26,866 nt of DNA from a virus: IMG/VR virus record IMGVR_UViG_3300043431_000350, positions 1-26,866 of that record, one strand, 5' to 3'. The notes under the pieces are model-generated. The model was not told the DNA's origin, made no database searches, and saw only the letters and a list, made by a program, of their open reading frames with translations. The translations under genes were made by a program, and so were the position numbers. This document shows positions 19,741-26,428 of this stretch, in pieces (position 1 is the first letter of the stretch; each line of letters begins with the position of its first letter).

Positions 19741-20031
19741 CTACGCTCCGAGTCCGCCCTCGGGCGGTTTGTGCAGCTTGATGGTCAGCATGCGGTCGAC
19801 CAGTGCCTCAACATCATCAACGCCGAGCATCGCCACGACAAGCGGCAGGCCCGCCCAGTCGATTCCACCCATGCCGTTTCCCAGCATGTTCCACGCGCGG
19901 ATCGCGATCGAGTCGTCATGACTGGCCGTCGGTGATTCCTCGCCCTCATACTCGACCCCGGCCTGACGATCGAGCAGGGCCCTCAGTTTCCCCGGGCGGC
20001 CTCGCGTGCCTCTAGGTGCGCGGTGACGCAA
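19741..20031 (-). CDS. Tail assembly chaperone C-terminal extension (gpT-like), made by -1 frameshift
   Basis: This frame lies -1 to the upstream chaperone and is open from before the slippery site to TAG at 19741. Translation by frameshifting at GGGAAAC (19992-19986) joins the 116-aa upstream protein to ~81 residues from LRALLDRQAGVEYEGEE to HKPPEGGLGA, total about 197 aa. An ATG at 20031 exists in this frame, but the first residues overlap the upstream gene and have no good ribosome-binding site, so independent initiation is less likely. In lambda the G and GT proteins assist tail tube polymerisation on the tape measure protein; the same role is inferred here. Confidence 0.75.
   Translation of the reverse strand: MRHRAPRGTRGRPGKLRALLDRQAGVEYEGEESPTASHDDSIAIRAWNMLGNGMGGIDWAGLPLVVAMLGVDDVEALVDRMLTIKLHKPPEGGLGA
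19951..19992 (-). promoter_or_regulatory. Programmed -1 frameshift site with possible pseudoknot
   Basis: In the zero frame the codons read CGG GGA AAC TGA, giving the canonical heptamer G-GGA-AAC just before the stop. A slip back gives GGG AAA CTG, the frame of the extension. Four bases after the heptamer, GGCCCTG (19981-19975) can pair with CAGGCC (19965-19960, one bulge) and the CTCGA next to it (19974-19970) with TCGAG (19955-19951). That crossing pair order is a pseudoknot, the usual stimulator of -1 shifts. Confidence 0.75.
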
Positions 20032-20333
20032 GCAATGATCGCATCGGCCACTAGGCCAACCCAGTCGAGCCGGTCGCGCAGCACCTCAAGCCACAGACCA
20101 GCATCGAACTGCACCGCGTCCTGTGCGCCTTGCGACGCTCCGAGTAGATCGGCCTCTGTGAAACCGTCCCACCCAACGCATGCCGAGGCGACGTGCTCTA
20201 CAGACATTCCACCGCGGAATTTCGCCATTTCGGCCTCAGCCGGGCGACGTAGTTTGACTCGCTTGCCGGGCGCCAAGTCAACCCACTGCTCGCGCAAAGC
20301 GAGCATGCGGGCGGTGAGGTCAGCGGCCGACAT
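19983..20333 (-). CDS. Tail assembly chaperone (gpG-like), 116 aa
   Basis: The protein starts MSAADLTARMLALREQWVDL. It has KLRRPAEAEMAKFRG, SVEHVASACVGWDGFTEADL, and QFDAGLWLEVLRDRLDWVGL before the end HLEAREAARGN. 'RPxExE...VVGWxGxTEADL' and 'WLxDRxxWxxxLxxAI' are the usual marks of tail chaperones placed between the tail tube and tape measure genes. The last codons carry the slippery heptamer. It overlaps the tail tube gene by TGATG. Confidence 0.8.
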   Translation of the reverse strand: MSAADLTARMLALREQWVDLAPGKRVKLRRPAEAEMAKFRGGMSVEHVASACVGWDGFTEADLLGASQGAQDAVQFDAGLWLEVLRDRLDWVGLVADAIIACVTAHLEAREAARGN

Positions 20334-20983
20334 CAGGCCAGCGATACGTTAGGCTTCGATACCCAGGCCGGGCAGATCACGTTGAACTGGCCCGAAGCCA
20401 GCCCGCCAGATTGCACCGACTCGCCGGGGATTGACGGCACGCCGTAGGCGACGCGCAAGACCGTCGAGCCGCGCGTGATCTTGAACAGGCACGACGTGCC
20501 ATTCTTCGCAGCCGCTTCGATGAACGCCATCGCGGCCGAATCCTCCTCGCCGTTCTTGATGTCGATGGTCAGATCCTGCGGCGCGAGCAGGCCAGCGACG
20601 TTGCGAGTCTTCAGGTCCATCAGCCGCGTGTCGTCAAGTTGGTTCGCCGCGCCACCACCGACAGCGTAGGACGCTGCCTCGCTGACAGTGCCCCAGGTAG
20701 CAGCAGCGGTGAATGTTCCCGCACTCCACGTCGAGTAGCCGCTGGTGTCGATCGACGCTAGGTCGAATGCGTCAGTCGTCTTATCGTCGACGACGACTGC
20801 CTGCTGGTCGAGTTCGACCGTGCCTGCTGTGACGCTGAAATATCCGACGTCGCCGTTGTTGAGTCCGTGCGCGGTAGCCGAAGCAACGCCAGGATTCGCG
20901 AGCGTCACGGCAGTGACGGTATCAGGGCTGGCAAAAGTGAGGGCAACCTGCACTTTGACATTGCGCCCGACGATGGTGGTCAT
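20333..20983 (-). CDS. Major tail tube protein, 216 aa
   Basis: The ATG at 20983 follows AAGGA. The protein starts MTTIVGRNVKVQVALTFASP, has a β-rich body with 'VANPGVASATAHGLNNGDVG'-type insert, QLDDTRLMDLKTRNVAGLLA, and IDIKNGEEDSAAMAFIEAAA, ending with LASGQFNVICPAWVSKP. This layout (N-terminal 'GRxVxV', mid 'DxT..D', 'DxxxxAxxxFxxA') is that of lambda gpV-like tube proteins. It would polymerise into the tail tube. The position just upstream of the chaperones agrees. The internal HGLNNGDV... module is an insertion often seen in tail proteins. Confidence 0.85.
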   Translation of the reverse strand: MTTIVGRNVKVQVALTFASPDTVTAVTLANPGVASATAHGLNNGDVGYFSVTAGTVELDQQAVVVDDKTTDAFDLASIDTSGYSTWSAGTFTAAATWGTVSEAASYAVGGGAANQLDDTRLMDLKTRNVAGLLAPQDLTIDIKNGEEDSAAMAFIEAAAKNGTSCLFKITRGSTVLRVAYGVPSIPGESVQSGGLASGQFNVICPAWVSKPNVSLA

Positions 20984-21027
20984 GGGTAAGTCCTTTCGGT
21001 GTTATCGGGCGGCGCCCGTGGGAGAAA

Positions 21028-21378
21028 TCAGGCCCACCAGTCAACGGTGAGCATCGTTGCGTCGAGTTCCAGCTCGGGATCGAAGCCGCTGGCGCGATCG
21101 GTGACGACGTAGCCGGCGCCGAATACCGCCGTCTGCACGGCATCAGCCACAGCGTCAGCAGCTGCTGCGGTGAGCGCCCAGCACTGCACTTGCAGCGTCA
21201 CGCCGGTCGCGAGAATCGTGTTGTCAAGGCCGAGGTCGTGCGTCGTCGATGAGGTGAACACCACCAGCGGCAGATCAGCGCCCTGCGGCGCTCCGTTCTG
21301 AGCGATGCGGGTTCCGACGAGCGCGGCTACGCTGGCGTCTGCGGCGAGCAGCGCCCGAAAATCAGTCTCGACGGTCAT
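21028..21378 (-). CDS. DUF3168 tail completion protein, 116 aa
   Basis: The protein begins MTVETDFRALLAADASVAAL, continues TRIAQNGAPQGADLPLVVFT, and has LQVQCWALTAAAADAVADAV later. This is the pattern of DUF3168 (gpU-like tail terminator/minor tail) proteins: 'DFRALLxAdaxVaALVGtRIxxxxaPQGaxxP'. It should cap the tail tube and join it to the head completion ring. It overlaps the HK97-gp10 gene stop by 4 bp. Confidence 0.85.
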   Translation of the reverse strand: MTVETDFRALLAADASVAALVGTRIAQNGAPQGADLPLVVFTSSTTHDLGLDNTILATGVTLQVQCWALTAAAADAVADAVQTAVFGAGYVVTDRASGFDPELELDATMLTVDWWA

Positions 21379-21947
21379 GGTGCTGGCGCTTTGGGACGGT
21401 TGAGCTTTTCGATGGCCGGGCCGATCGCGGCCTTGAACGCGTCGAACGCGGCCTGTAGCTGGGCGGCGCCGGCCTCAAGGAACCGAGCGCCAATGCGCCG
21501 CTTGGCGGTGCCGGCCTTGTTCATTCCGCGTCGCACGCGCGCACCGGCCGAACCCATGCCGCCGGTGGCGTTGCTCGCCGGGTTCCATCCCCAGTTGATC
21601 CAGCGCCAGTAGAAGGGGTCGTGAGCCGAGTTCGCGCCGCGCTTGCCGCGCGAGGCAGGACGGACATTGACAAACACACCGACATCGCCGCGGCGCTTGC
21701 TCATCTTGCTGGTGCGGACGCTGATCGCGCGCTTGAGCGTGCCGGGCTTGCGCTGGCCTCGTCGGTACATCGCAAGACTGAAAGCGTTGGCCAGGCTCAG
21801 GGTAGGCGTAGCGGATCTGGCAGCGCGCTGCACCAGCCGCGCCCCGGTGCGCAGAGCATTCAACAGCGCCCGCTTGCGCAACTTGTCTGGGATCGAGCGC
21901 AGCGCCTCGCGCACGTCGTCAAGTCCGGTGATCTTCGCTTCGATCAT
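21375..21947 (-). CDS. HK97 gp10-family protein, 190 aa
   Basis: I take the ATG at 21947, which has GAGG seven bases upstream and lies 8 bp after the preceding stop; the open frame extends to 21974 into that gene. Its start MIEAKITGLDDVREALRSIP and following DKLRKRALLNALRTGARLVQ are classic for the HK97 gp10 group. A basic middle part (RRGQRKPGTLKRAISVRTSK) and FYWRWINWGWNPA follow. The family is needed for tail completion or head-tail joining. It is slightly longer than average, with an Ala/Arg-rich C-terminus. Confidence 0.88.
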   Translation of the reverse strand: MIEAKITGLDDVREALRSIPDKLRKRALLNALRTGARLVQRAARSATPTLSLANAFSLAMYRRGQRKPGTLKRAISVRTSKMSKRRGDVGVFVNVRPASRGKRGANSAHDPFYWRWINWGWNPASNATGGMGSAGARVRRGMNKAGTAKRRIGARFLEAGAAQLQAAFDAFKAAIGPAIEKLNRPKAPAP

Positions 21948-21954
21948 GTCGCCC

Positions 21955-22299
21955 TCACGTCGGCTGCCGCGCATCGCGCACGCCTGCCAGGCACATCAGC
22001 TCGAGAGCGGTCTGCGCGCCGGCGAGCTCGATCACCGACTCAACATCGTGAGCCACACCGCGCCAGAGCACGCGCATGGTCGAAGTCACGTCGTCGCGGT
22101 GGCGGATTCGGAACCGGATCGCCACCTCGCTCTGCGTCTGGCCGGCAGCGAAGAACTCGCGCCCTCGCAGCGGCTGGGCCTGCGCCCACACCGTCGCCAC
22201 GTCTGACCATGTGACCGCCTCCTGACCGAGCGCATCAACACCCGCGACACGGCTTTGCAGCGTGATGCGCTGGTCGAGTTGGCCAGCGTTGAGCATCAT
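21955..22299 (-). CDS. Head-tail joining / head closure protein (SPP1 gp16-like), 114 aa
   Basis: The ATG at 22299 overlaps the TGA of the connector gene by 4 bp; a GTG at 22305 is possible. The protein reads MMLNAGQLDQRITLQSRVAG, then ALGQEAVTWSDVATVWAQAQ, LRGREFFAAGQTQSEVAIRF and RIRHRDDV, the common pattern of phage_H_T_join (HK97 gp9 or SPP1 gp16) proteins. They close the connector after packaging. Gene order connector, closure, gp10, DUF3168, tail tube is standard. Confidence 0.9.
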   Translation of the reverse strand: MMLNAGQLDQRITLQSRVAGVDALGQEAVTWSDVATVWAQAQPLRGREFFAAGQTQSEVAIRFRIRHRDDVTSTMRVLWRGVAHDVESVIELAGAQTALELMCLAGVRDARQPT

Positions 22300-22868
22300 G
22301 CCCACACCCGATATGGGTCAAGAAGACGGTCGACGTATCCGCTTGGCAGCTCGGCCACGCTGACCCCGGCCGAGATCTCCTCGCGGTGTTTGTAGAGGGT
22401 GCCGATGCGCAGCAAAATCCACGAACGGATGCCGGCCGGAACGTCGGCCGCCGCACCGTAGCCGGCGACGAACCGCACGCGCACGGCGTTTGTGGTATCG
22501 AGCGTGTTGGGCCAGTCCTCACCGTAGGCCGGCAACAGCCAACCCGGCAGGCGATCGGCGTCGAGCGTGTAGTCGGCCGAATCCATCACCTGAGATGCCG
22601 CGGCCGTGTCGATGTAGGTCACGCTGCTGATGCCAATCACCGGCGGCATGCCCAGCTCGATCTCTGCCGGCGGGAATGCATCCAGAACGCGCTCCCATGT
22701 CTGCGTGATGAGCGCCCGGCCGACCTGATGCTCGGCCTGCTCGCGCGCCGCCTGGATCAGCGCGGTGATCAGGGTGTCGTCGTCAGTGCCGTCCACCCTC
22801 AGATGCAGTTTGGCCTCGGTGATCGTCACGGGCTCAGACGCCGGGGCGGTGATCAGTGTCAGGCTCAT
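22296..22868 (-). CDS. Head-tail connector protein (phiE125 gp8 / HK97 gp6 type), 190 aa
   Basis: AGAGG precedes the ATG at 22868, which overlaps the upstream stop by 4 bp. The protein starts MSLTLITAPASEPVTITEAK, then LHLRVDGTDDDTLITALIQA, AREQAEHQVGRALITQTWER and VRVRFVAGYGAAADVPAGIR, all typical of the phiE125 gp8 group. These form the adaptor ring bound to the portal. A longer frame to 22985 lies inside the upstream repeat gene and is rejected. Confidence 0.92.
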   Translation of the reverse strand: MSLTLITAPASEPVTITEAKLHLRVDGTDDDTLITALIQAAREQAEHQVGRALITQTWERVLDAFPPAEIELGMPPVIGISSVTYIDTAAASQVMDSADYTLDADRLPGWLLPAYGEDWPNTLDTTNAVRVRFVAGYGAAADVPAGIRSWILLRIGTLYKHREEISAGVSVAELPSGYVDRLLDPYRVWA

Positions 22869-23902
22869 CGGATCCTCTCGCTCAAATTTGCCCCGCGCCG
22901 GGCCGACTGCACGTTGCTGCGCTTGCCCTGCGCGGGGCCGTGCCCGATCGCCGAGGCGCTGTTCGAGCCAAGCGTCATCAGCCATGCGCTAGTCAGAACA
23001 CGCGCGGCCGAAGCACCCGCTGCAGGCGTGATCGCCGAAGCACTCACGCCCTCAACAGATCCGACAAGCGCCGCCGCGACAGACGACCCTCCTGCCGCCG
23101 CCATCACCGTCGCAGCGAACGACGATCCGGTCAGGATCTGCGCGGTCGACGAACCGGCAGCAGGGCTGATTGCGGACCCTGCAACGGACCCGACCAGCAC
23201 TCCCGCCGTGGATGATCCCGCCGCTGCACCGATGGCCGCTGCGCTTGTGGCCGCTCCCGCGAACGTGGCAGCCGTCGCTGTGCCGGCGGCAACACCGAGC
23301 GCGCTGGCAGCCGTGGATGCGCCAGCCAGGGTCGATGCGATAGCCGCACCGGCGGCAGGGACGATCGCGCCAGTGTCGGGATCGGCTGTCGAGCCAACCA
23401 GCGTGCTGGCTGTGGACGTGCCCGCCGCGGCGGTGATCGCTGCGGCTGAAGTGGCGGCACCGACCAGCGCGCTCGACGTGGCCGCGCCGCTGGCAGAACC
23501 AATCGCAGTGACGGCGGTCGACGCGCCAGCCAATGCCGTGGCTGTCGACGTTCCGGCCGCTGCGGTGGGCGTGGATGTGGCGGTTGATGCGCCGGCAAGT
23601 GCAGAGGCAGTGGCCGTTCCGGGCGCTGCGGTAATCGCTGCGCCCGTCGTCGTGATCGTCGCAGTGACCACGCTCGAATACGTCGCCACCCCGTCGAACG
23701 CCACCCACGCCTGTTCGTAGGCCGTGTTGGCCGACAGCCCAGTGATCGCCGACGCCTCAGAGTAGTCCCCCGCTGCGGTGTACGCCTCACTGCCAGAGGC
23801 CAGTGCAGCCGCCCCGGCGCCGTCCTGCCCGGCAACTATCTGCGCGCCAGTGGGCGTGGCCGTTGCATCGGCCTGGACGATCCAGTAAAGGGTAACTGCC
23901 AC
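22865..23902 (-). CDS. Ser/Thr/Ala-repeat virion protein with fibronectin-like head, 345 aa
   Basis: A GTG at 23902 starts MAVTLYWIVQADATATPTGA, two bases after the upstream stop region. Residues ~1-88 look like a fibronectin-type domain (SEASAITGLSANTAYEQAWV then TYSSVVTATITT). Residues ~90-310 contain about ten degenerate repeats of about 22 residues, such as AAAGTSTATALAGASTAVTA, consensus xAAGTSTAxxLxGAxTAxAI. The C-terminus is basic (RRGANLSERIR). It is probably a surface or decoration protein, since similar low-complexity repeat proteins are found in phage structural regions. The many Ser/Thr side chains could be glycosylated. Every opposite frame is open here because of the repeats and high GC content. 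The function is inferred. Confidence 0.7.
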   Translation of the reverse strand: MAVTLYWIVQADATATPTGAQIVAGQDGAGAAALASGSEAYTAAGDYSEASAITGLSANTAYEQAWVAFDGVATYSSVVTATITTTGAAITAAPGTATASALAGASTATSTPTAAAGTSTATALAGASTAVTAIGSASGAATSSALVGAATSAAAITAAAGTSTASTLVGSTADPDTGAIVPAAGAAIASTLAGASTAASALGVAAGTATAATFAGAATSAAAIGAAAGSSTAGVLVGSVAGSAISPAAGSSTAQILTGSSFAATVMAAAGGSSVAAALVGSVEGVSASAITPAAGASAARVLTSAWLMTLGSNSASAIGHGPAQGKRSNVQSARRGANLSERIR

Positions 23903-23903
23903 G

Positions 23904-24725
23904 TCAGCTCGCGGTGATCTGAGGGCGCCAGCCGGTGCTGGTCAGGCTGCCGGGGACGTAGGTACTGGCGGAGAGGGTGGGGACGCCACCAGCCCCCGCG
24001 CTCGGCCCCCAGATGCGGCGGGTCTGGGGGGCGAAGAGTTGCCAGGGGTTATCTAGCACAGAAAACATAGCACTGTCAGACAAAACAGTGCTCGTAACTG
24101 CTGAAAGGTACGTTCTGGCGAAGGCAGAACCGGAGTTATACCCAATACCGGACCCAGCCGAACGGCGTATTCCCCCGTTACCACTTGATGTAGATGCGCT
24201 CTGCTTATTGAAAAACACCCTGATGGTGTTCCCTTTTTTCGTCAGTCCTATCGCAAAGGGGTAATCAACTCCGATTGTGACACCGGATAAAGTCGCTGTG
24301 TACGCTGCTGAAGTCGGGTTGTCTACGTATTGAGCTACTGCTGTAGTAGTCGTTACTTGAAGGGAAAGGCCCCACGAAGCGCCACCGTAATCAAGCAGAG
24401 TTCCATACGCGGTGTTGGTCCACTCTCCAAACCAGATCATGGACCCGTCTGGCCCAATATCGATGTCCCCAGTTATCCATTTATATGCCTCACCGAAGGA
24501 CGTACTGCTATTCGGCCTATACCCAAAAACTCTGCCTTTAGACCTGATTATTGAAAACGGGGCGTTGGGGTTGTCGGCCGTTAACGTCTCAACCCCACCA
24601 ATAACACCCGCATATTGAAGCGATGGTAGAAATACCTGTGACTTCCCAGGCCAGATGGCTCGGTTTACCTGAACGCGGGTCTGCGGCTGGCTGGTCCAGG
24701 GTACGCGAGTGGTGATCGCGGTCAT
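23904..24725 (-). CDS. LamG/concanavalin-like virion protein, 273 aa
   Basis: The ATG at 24725 follows AGGG. Residues ~80-240 read like a jelly-roll lectin domain: SMIWFGEWTNTAYGTLLDYG, ASWGLSLQVTTTTAVAQYV, GVDYPFAIGLTKKGNTIRVF, FNKQSAS. The protein then has FSVLDNPWQLFAPQTRRIWG; 'NPWQLFxPxxRRIW' is a common phage motif that closes such domains. It would bind carbohydrate on the virion surface. Hand-counted GC for two 60-base lines (24061 and 24301) is 47%, much below the flanking genes, suggesting recent acquisition. It is adjacent to other putative surface proteins. Confidence 0.72.
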   Translation of the reverse strand: MTAITTRVPWTSQPQTRVQVNRAIWPGKSQVFLPSLQYAGVIGGVETLTADNPNAPFSIIRSKGRVFGYRPNSSTSFGEAYKWITGDIDIGPDGSMIWFGEWTNTAYGTLLDYGGASWGLSLQVTTTTAVAQYVDNPTSAAYTATLSGVTIGVDYPFAIGLTKKGNTIRVFFNKQSASTSSGNGGIRRSAGSGIGYNSGSAFARTYLSAVTSTVLSDSAMFSVLDNPWQLFAPQTRRIWGPSAGAGGVPTLSASTYVPGSLTSTGWRPQITAS

Positions 24726-24742
24726 GGGCGATCCCTGCCGGA

Positions 24743-25231
24743 TTAGGCTGTGGCGCCCACATCGGCCTTCGGGTACACCGTGAGCGACCACGAATTCGCC
24801 GGCATGGTGTTTGTCAGGTTGTTCTGGATGTAGAACTCGCAGTCTGTGTTCCCGCCCGGCAGGGGGATATCTTCGGCGAGCATGTAGTAAGTGCCTGTCA
24901 CAGACGCAATCGGCATATTGAAACTGCCAACATACTTATTGCTGTGCAGCGCCCCCGGAAGCCCCACATCCGCCGATGTGTCCCCGCCGATGTTGATGTC
25001 GCGCCGGTAGAGCGGGATGTTCATTGCCGTCGAAGACGTGGTGTTCGTGTTTGCTGTGCGCAGCACGACATCGCAGCGTGGGTAGCTCGACGCATTCCCA
25101 GTCCCGACCACAGCAGCAATTGCGCTCGACTGCGCGCTGCTGATTGCCGCTGCTGCAAGAGACACTGCGGCAGACGACGCGACGACGGCGATTGACCCGC
25201 CGTGCACGACTTTTGTAGTTGCATCAGCCAT
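24743..25231 (-). CDS. Probable virion protein, 162 aa
   Basis: The ATG at 25231 overlaps the glycosyltransferase stop by 8 bp. The N-terminal ~40 residues are an Ala/Ser/Val helix (GGSIAVVASSAAVSLAAAAI) that could be a membrane or oligomerisation segment. The rest is β-rich: YPRCDVVLRTANTNTTSSTA, IPLYRRDINIGG, YYMLAEDIPLPGGNTDCEFY, IQNNL. I know no family name. The context (surface proteins on both sides) suggests a decoration or fibre-associated protein. Confidence 0.6.
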   Translation of the reverse strand: MADATTKVVHGGSIAVVASSAAVSLAAAAISSAQSSAIAAVVGTGNASSYPRCDVVLRTANTNTTSSTAMNIPLYRRDINIGGDTSADVGLPGALHSNKYVGSFNMPIASVTGTYYMLAEDIPLPGGNTDCEFYIQNNLTNTMPANSWSLTVYPKADVGATA

Positions 25232-25877
25232 ATTTCACCTCTTTCCAATTCCACACCTTCGGCCCGACATGCGATACCAGTTTGCTCGCGTCGTGATCCA
25301 AATACACCGGGAATCCAGCCTCCCGAGCGCGACGAAAGAACGGGTTGTCCTCTGTCGTGTACTCGCCGCCGTCCTTGTCCGAGAAGTCGGGTAGGAACCA
25401 CGGCTGCGCGGTCTTCTTGAAGACCTCGACCTCGATCAGCGACACCCCAAAACCGGAGTACAGAATCGGCTCGATGCCAACGCTGCTATCCCTGGTCGGA
25501 AGGCGTTGCCCGTTCATCCCCACCGCCACGAATTCGGCGCTGCAGGCCGGCTCAGTCTTGATGAGGTAGTTCGTGCAGACGATTGGCTGGCGTCTACCCA
25601 TCAACATCTCAAGCACCTGCGGCTCGAAGAGCATGTCGTCGTCGAGAAACATCAGGTGCGTGTCTCCGTTCTCGATTGCCATCCGAGCCAGCTTCTCGCG
25701 GTTCGTGATCCAGTTGCTCGACTCAAGCACGCTGATGTGCATTGTTATCTCGGCTTCTGGAACCGTGGGCACTTTCCGCCCAGCGAACGACGCGATCAGC
25801 CCGCACAGCGAGTAGGCGAACGACATCCTCACCGTCCCCGCAGTGGGGATCGCGACGGCAATCTGGATCTTGCTCAA
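25224..25877 (-). CDS. GT-A fold glycosyltransferase in the late operon, 217 aa
   Basis: A TTG at 25877 overlaps the previous TGA (TTGA) with GGAG eight bases upstream, so an unusual start codon is likely. The start MSKIQIAVAIPTAGTVRMSF is typical of family-2-like glycosyltransferases. NREKLARMAIENGDTHLMFL then DDD at 79-81 gives the DxD metal/nucleotide-sugar site. Later PFFRRAREAGFPVYLDHDAS carries the acceptor-side residues, and LVSHVG resembles the C-terminal His motif. It transfers a sugar from a nucleotide donor. Its place among virion genes suggests it modifies a structural protein or host surface glycan; the substrate is not known. Confidence 0.82.
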   Translation of the reverse strand: MSKIQIAVAIPTAGTVRMSFAYSLCGLIASFAGRKVPTVPEAEITMHISVLESSNWITNREKLARMAIENGDTHLMFLDDDMLFEPQVLEMLMGRRQPIVCTNYLIKTEPACSAEFVAVGMNGQRLPTRDSSVGIEPILYSGFGVSLIEVEVFKKTAQPWFLPDFSDKDGGEYTTEDNPFFRRAREAGFPVYLDHDASKLVSHVGPKVWNWKEVKYG

Positions 25878-26389
25878 CTGAACATCTCCGCGACTTCAGA
25901 CAGCGTGAGACTGCCCTCAACCACCAGCATGCCAGGGGATGCTGTCGACCCGTTGCCCGTGGAGAAAACACGTTCCATTCGGTTCGCCTTGCGACGACTC
26001 ATGCCCGAGATGTGGGCGCGATTCGCAACCGCGCCCGCACCGGCCCCGCTGAAAATGTCAGCGAATGCCGCCTGGATGTTTGTCAGTGACGGGTTCACCG
26101 TTCCCGTGTCGTTGAACATCTCTCGGAATGCGTCGCGCTCGCCTTGGCTGCGGTTGATGTAACCGCCAGTGCTACCACCCCACGTAAAAGTCGTTGCGTC
26201 AGGACCGACACCGACCAGAACCTCGTGCCGTGTGAGTGTGGTTTTGTAGACCCACCAATCCGGAGAGAAGTCGAGCGCCATCAGCGCGATCAGGCCGTTG
26301 TAATCCGTCGTCGGGCCGCTGGTCAGCGGCACCAGCGCCGGATCGGCCAGGATGGCGGCCTTGAGGGCGGTCAGTTGGGTGGGGGTCAT
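25874..26389 (-). CDS. Conserved phage structural-region protein, 171 aa
   Basis: The protein starts MTPTQLTALKAAILADPALV, then WWVYKTTLTRHEVLVG and INRSQGERDAFREMFNDTGT. It ends RRKANRMERVFSTGNGSTAS and PGMLVVEGSLTLSEVAEM. The combination 'MTPxQLxxLKAAIxADPxL... ERxFxTGxGSxAxPxxLxxEGxLTxxEV' is a pattern I have seen in proteins of many proteobacterial phages, near virion genes. Its role is not known to me. It overlaps the glycosyltransferase by 4 bp (TTGA), so is co-translated with it. Confidence 0.75.
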   Translation of the reverse strand: MTPTQLTALKAAILADPALVPLTSGPTTDYNGLIALMALDFSPDWWVYKTTLTRHEVLVGVGPDATTFTWGGSTGGYINRSQGERDAFREMFNDTGTVNPSLTNIQAAFADIFSGAGAGAVANRAHISGMSRRKANRMERVFSTGNGSTASPGMLVVEGSLTLSEVAEMFS

Positions 26390-26428
26390 AGGGCGCTCCT
26401 TATGGGATGTACTCGTAGTCGACGCGGA

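Noticed and set aside
22386-23720. Long plus-strand open frame of 444 codons
   Set aside because: It runs antisense to the connector and repeat genes. The minus strand has clear family matches, overlaps and ribosome-binding sites, and the open frame is caused by GC-rich Ala/Thr/Ser repeats.
24069-24092. 8-bp inverted repeat AGCACTGT / ACAGTGCT
   Set aside because: Lies inside the LamG-like gene with no T run or other context; a chance hairpin is the simplest view.
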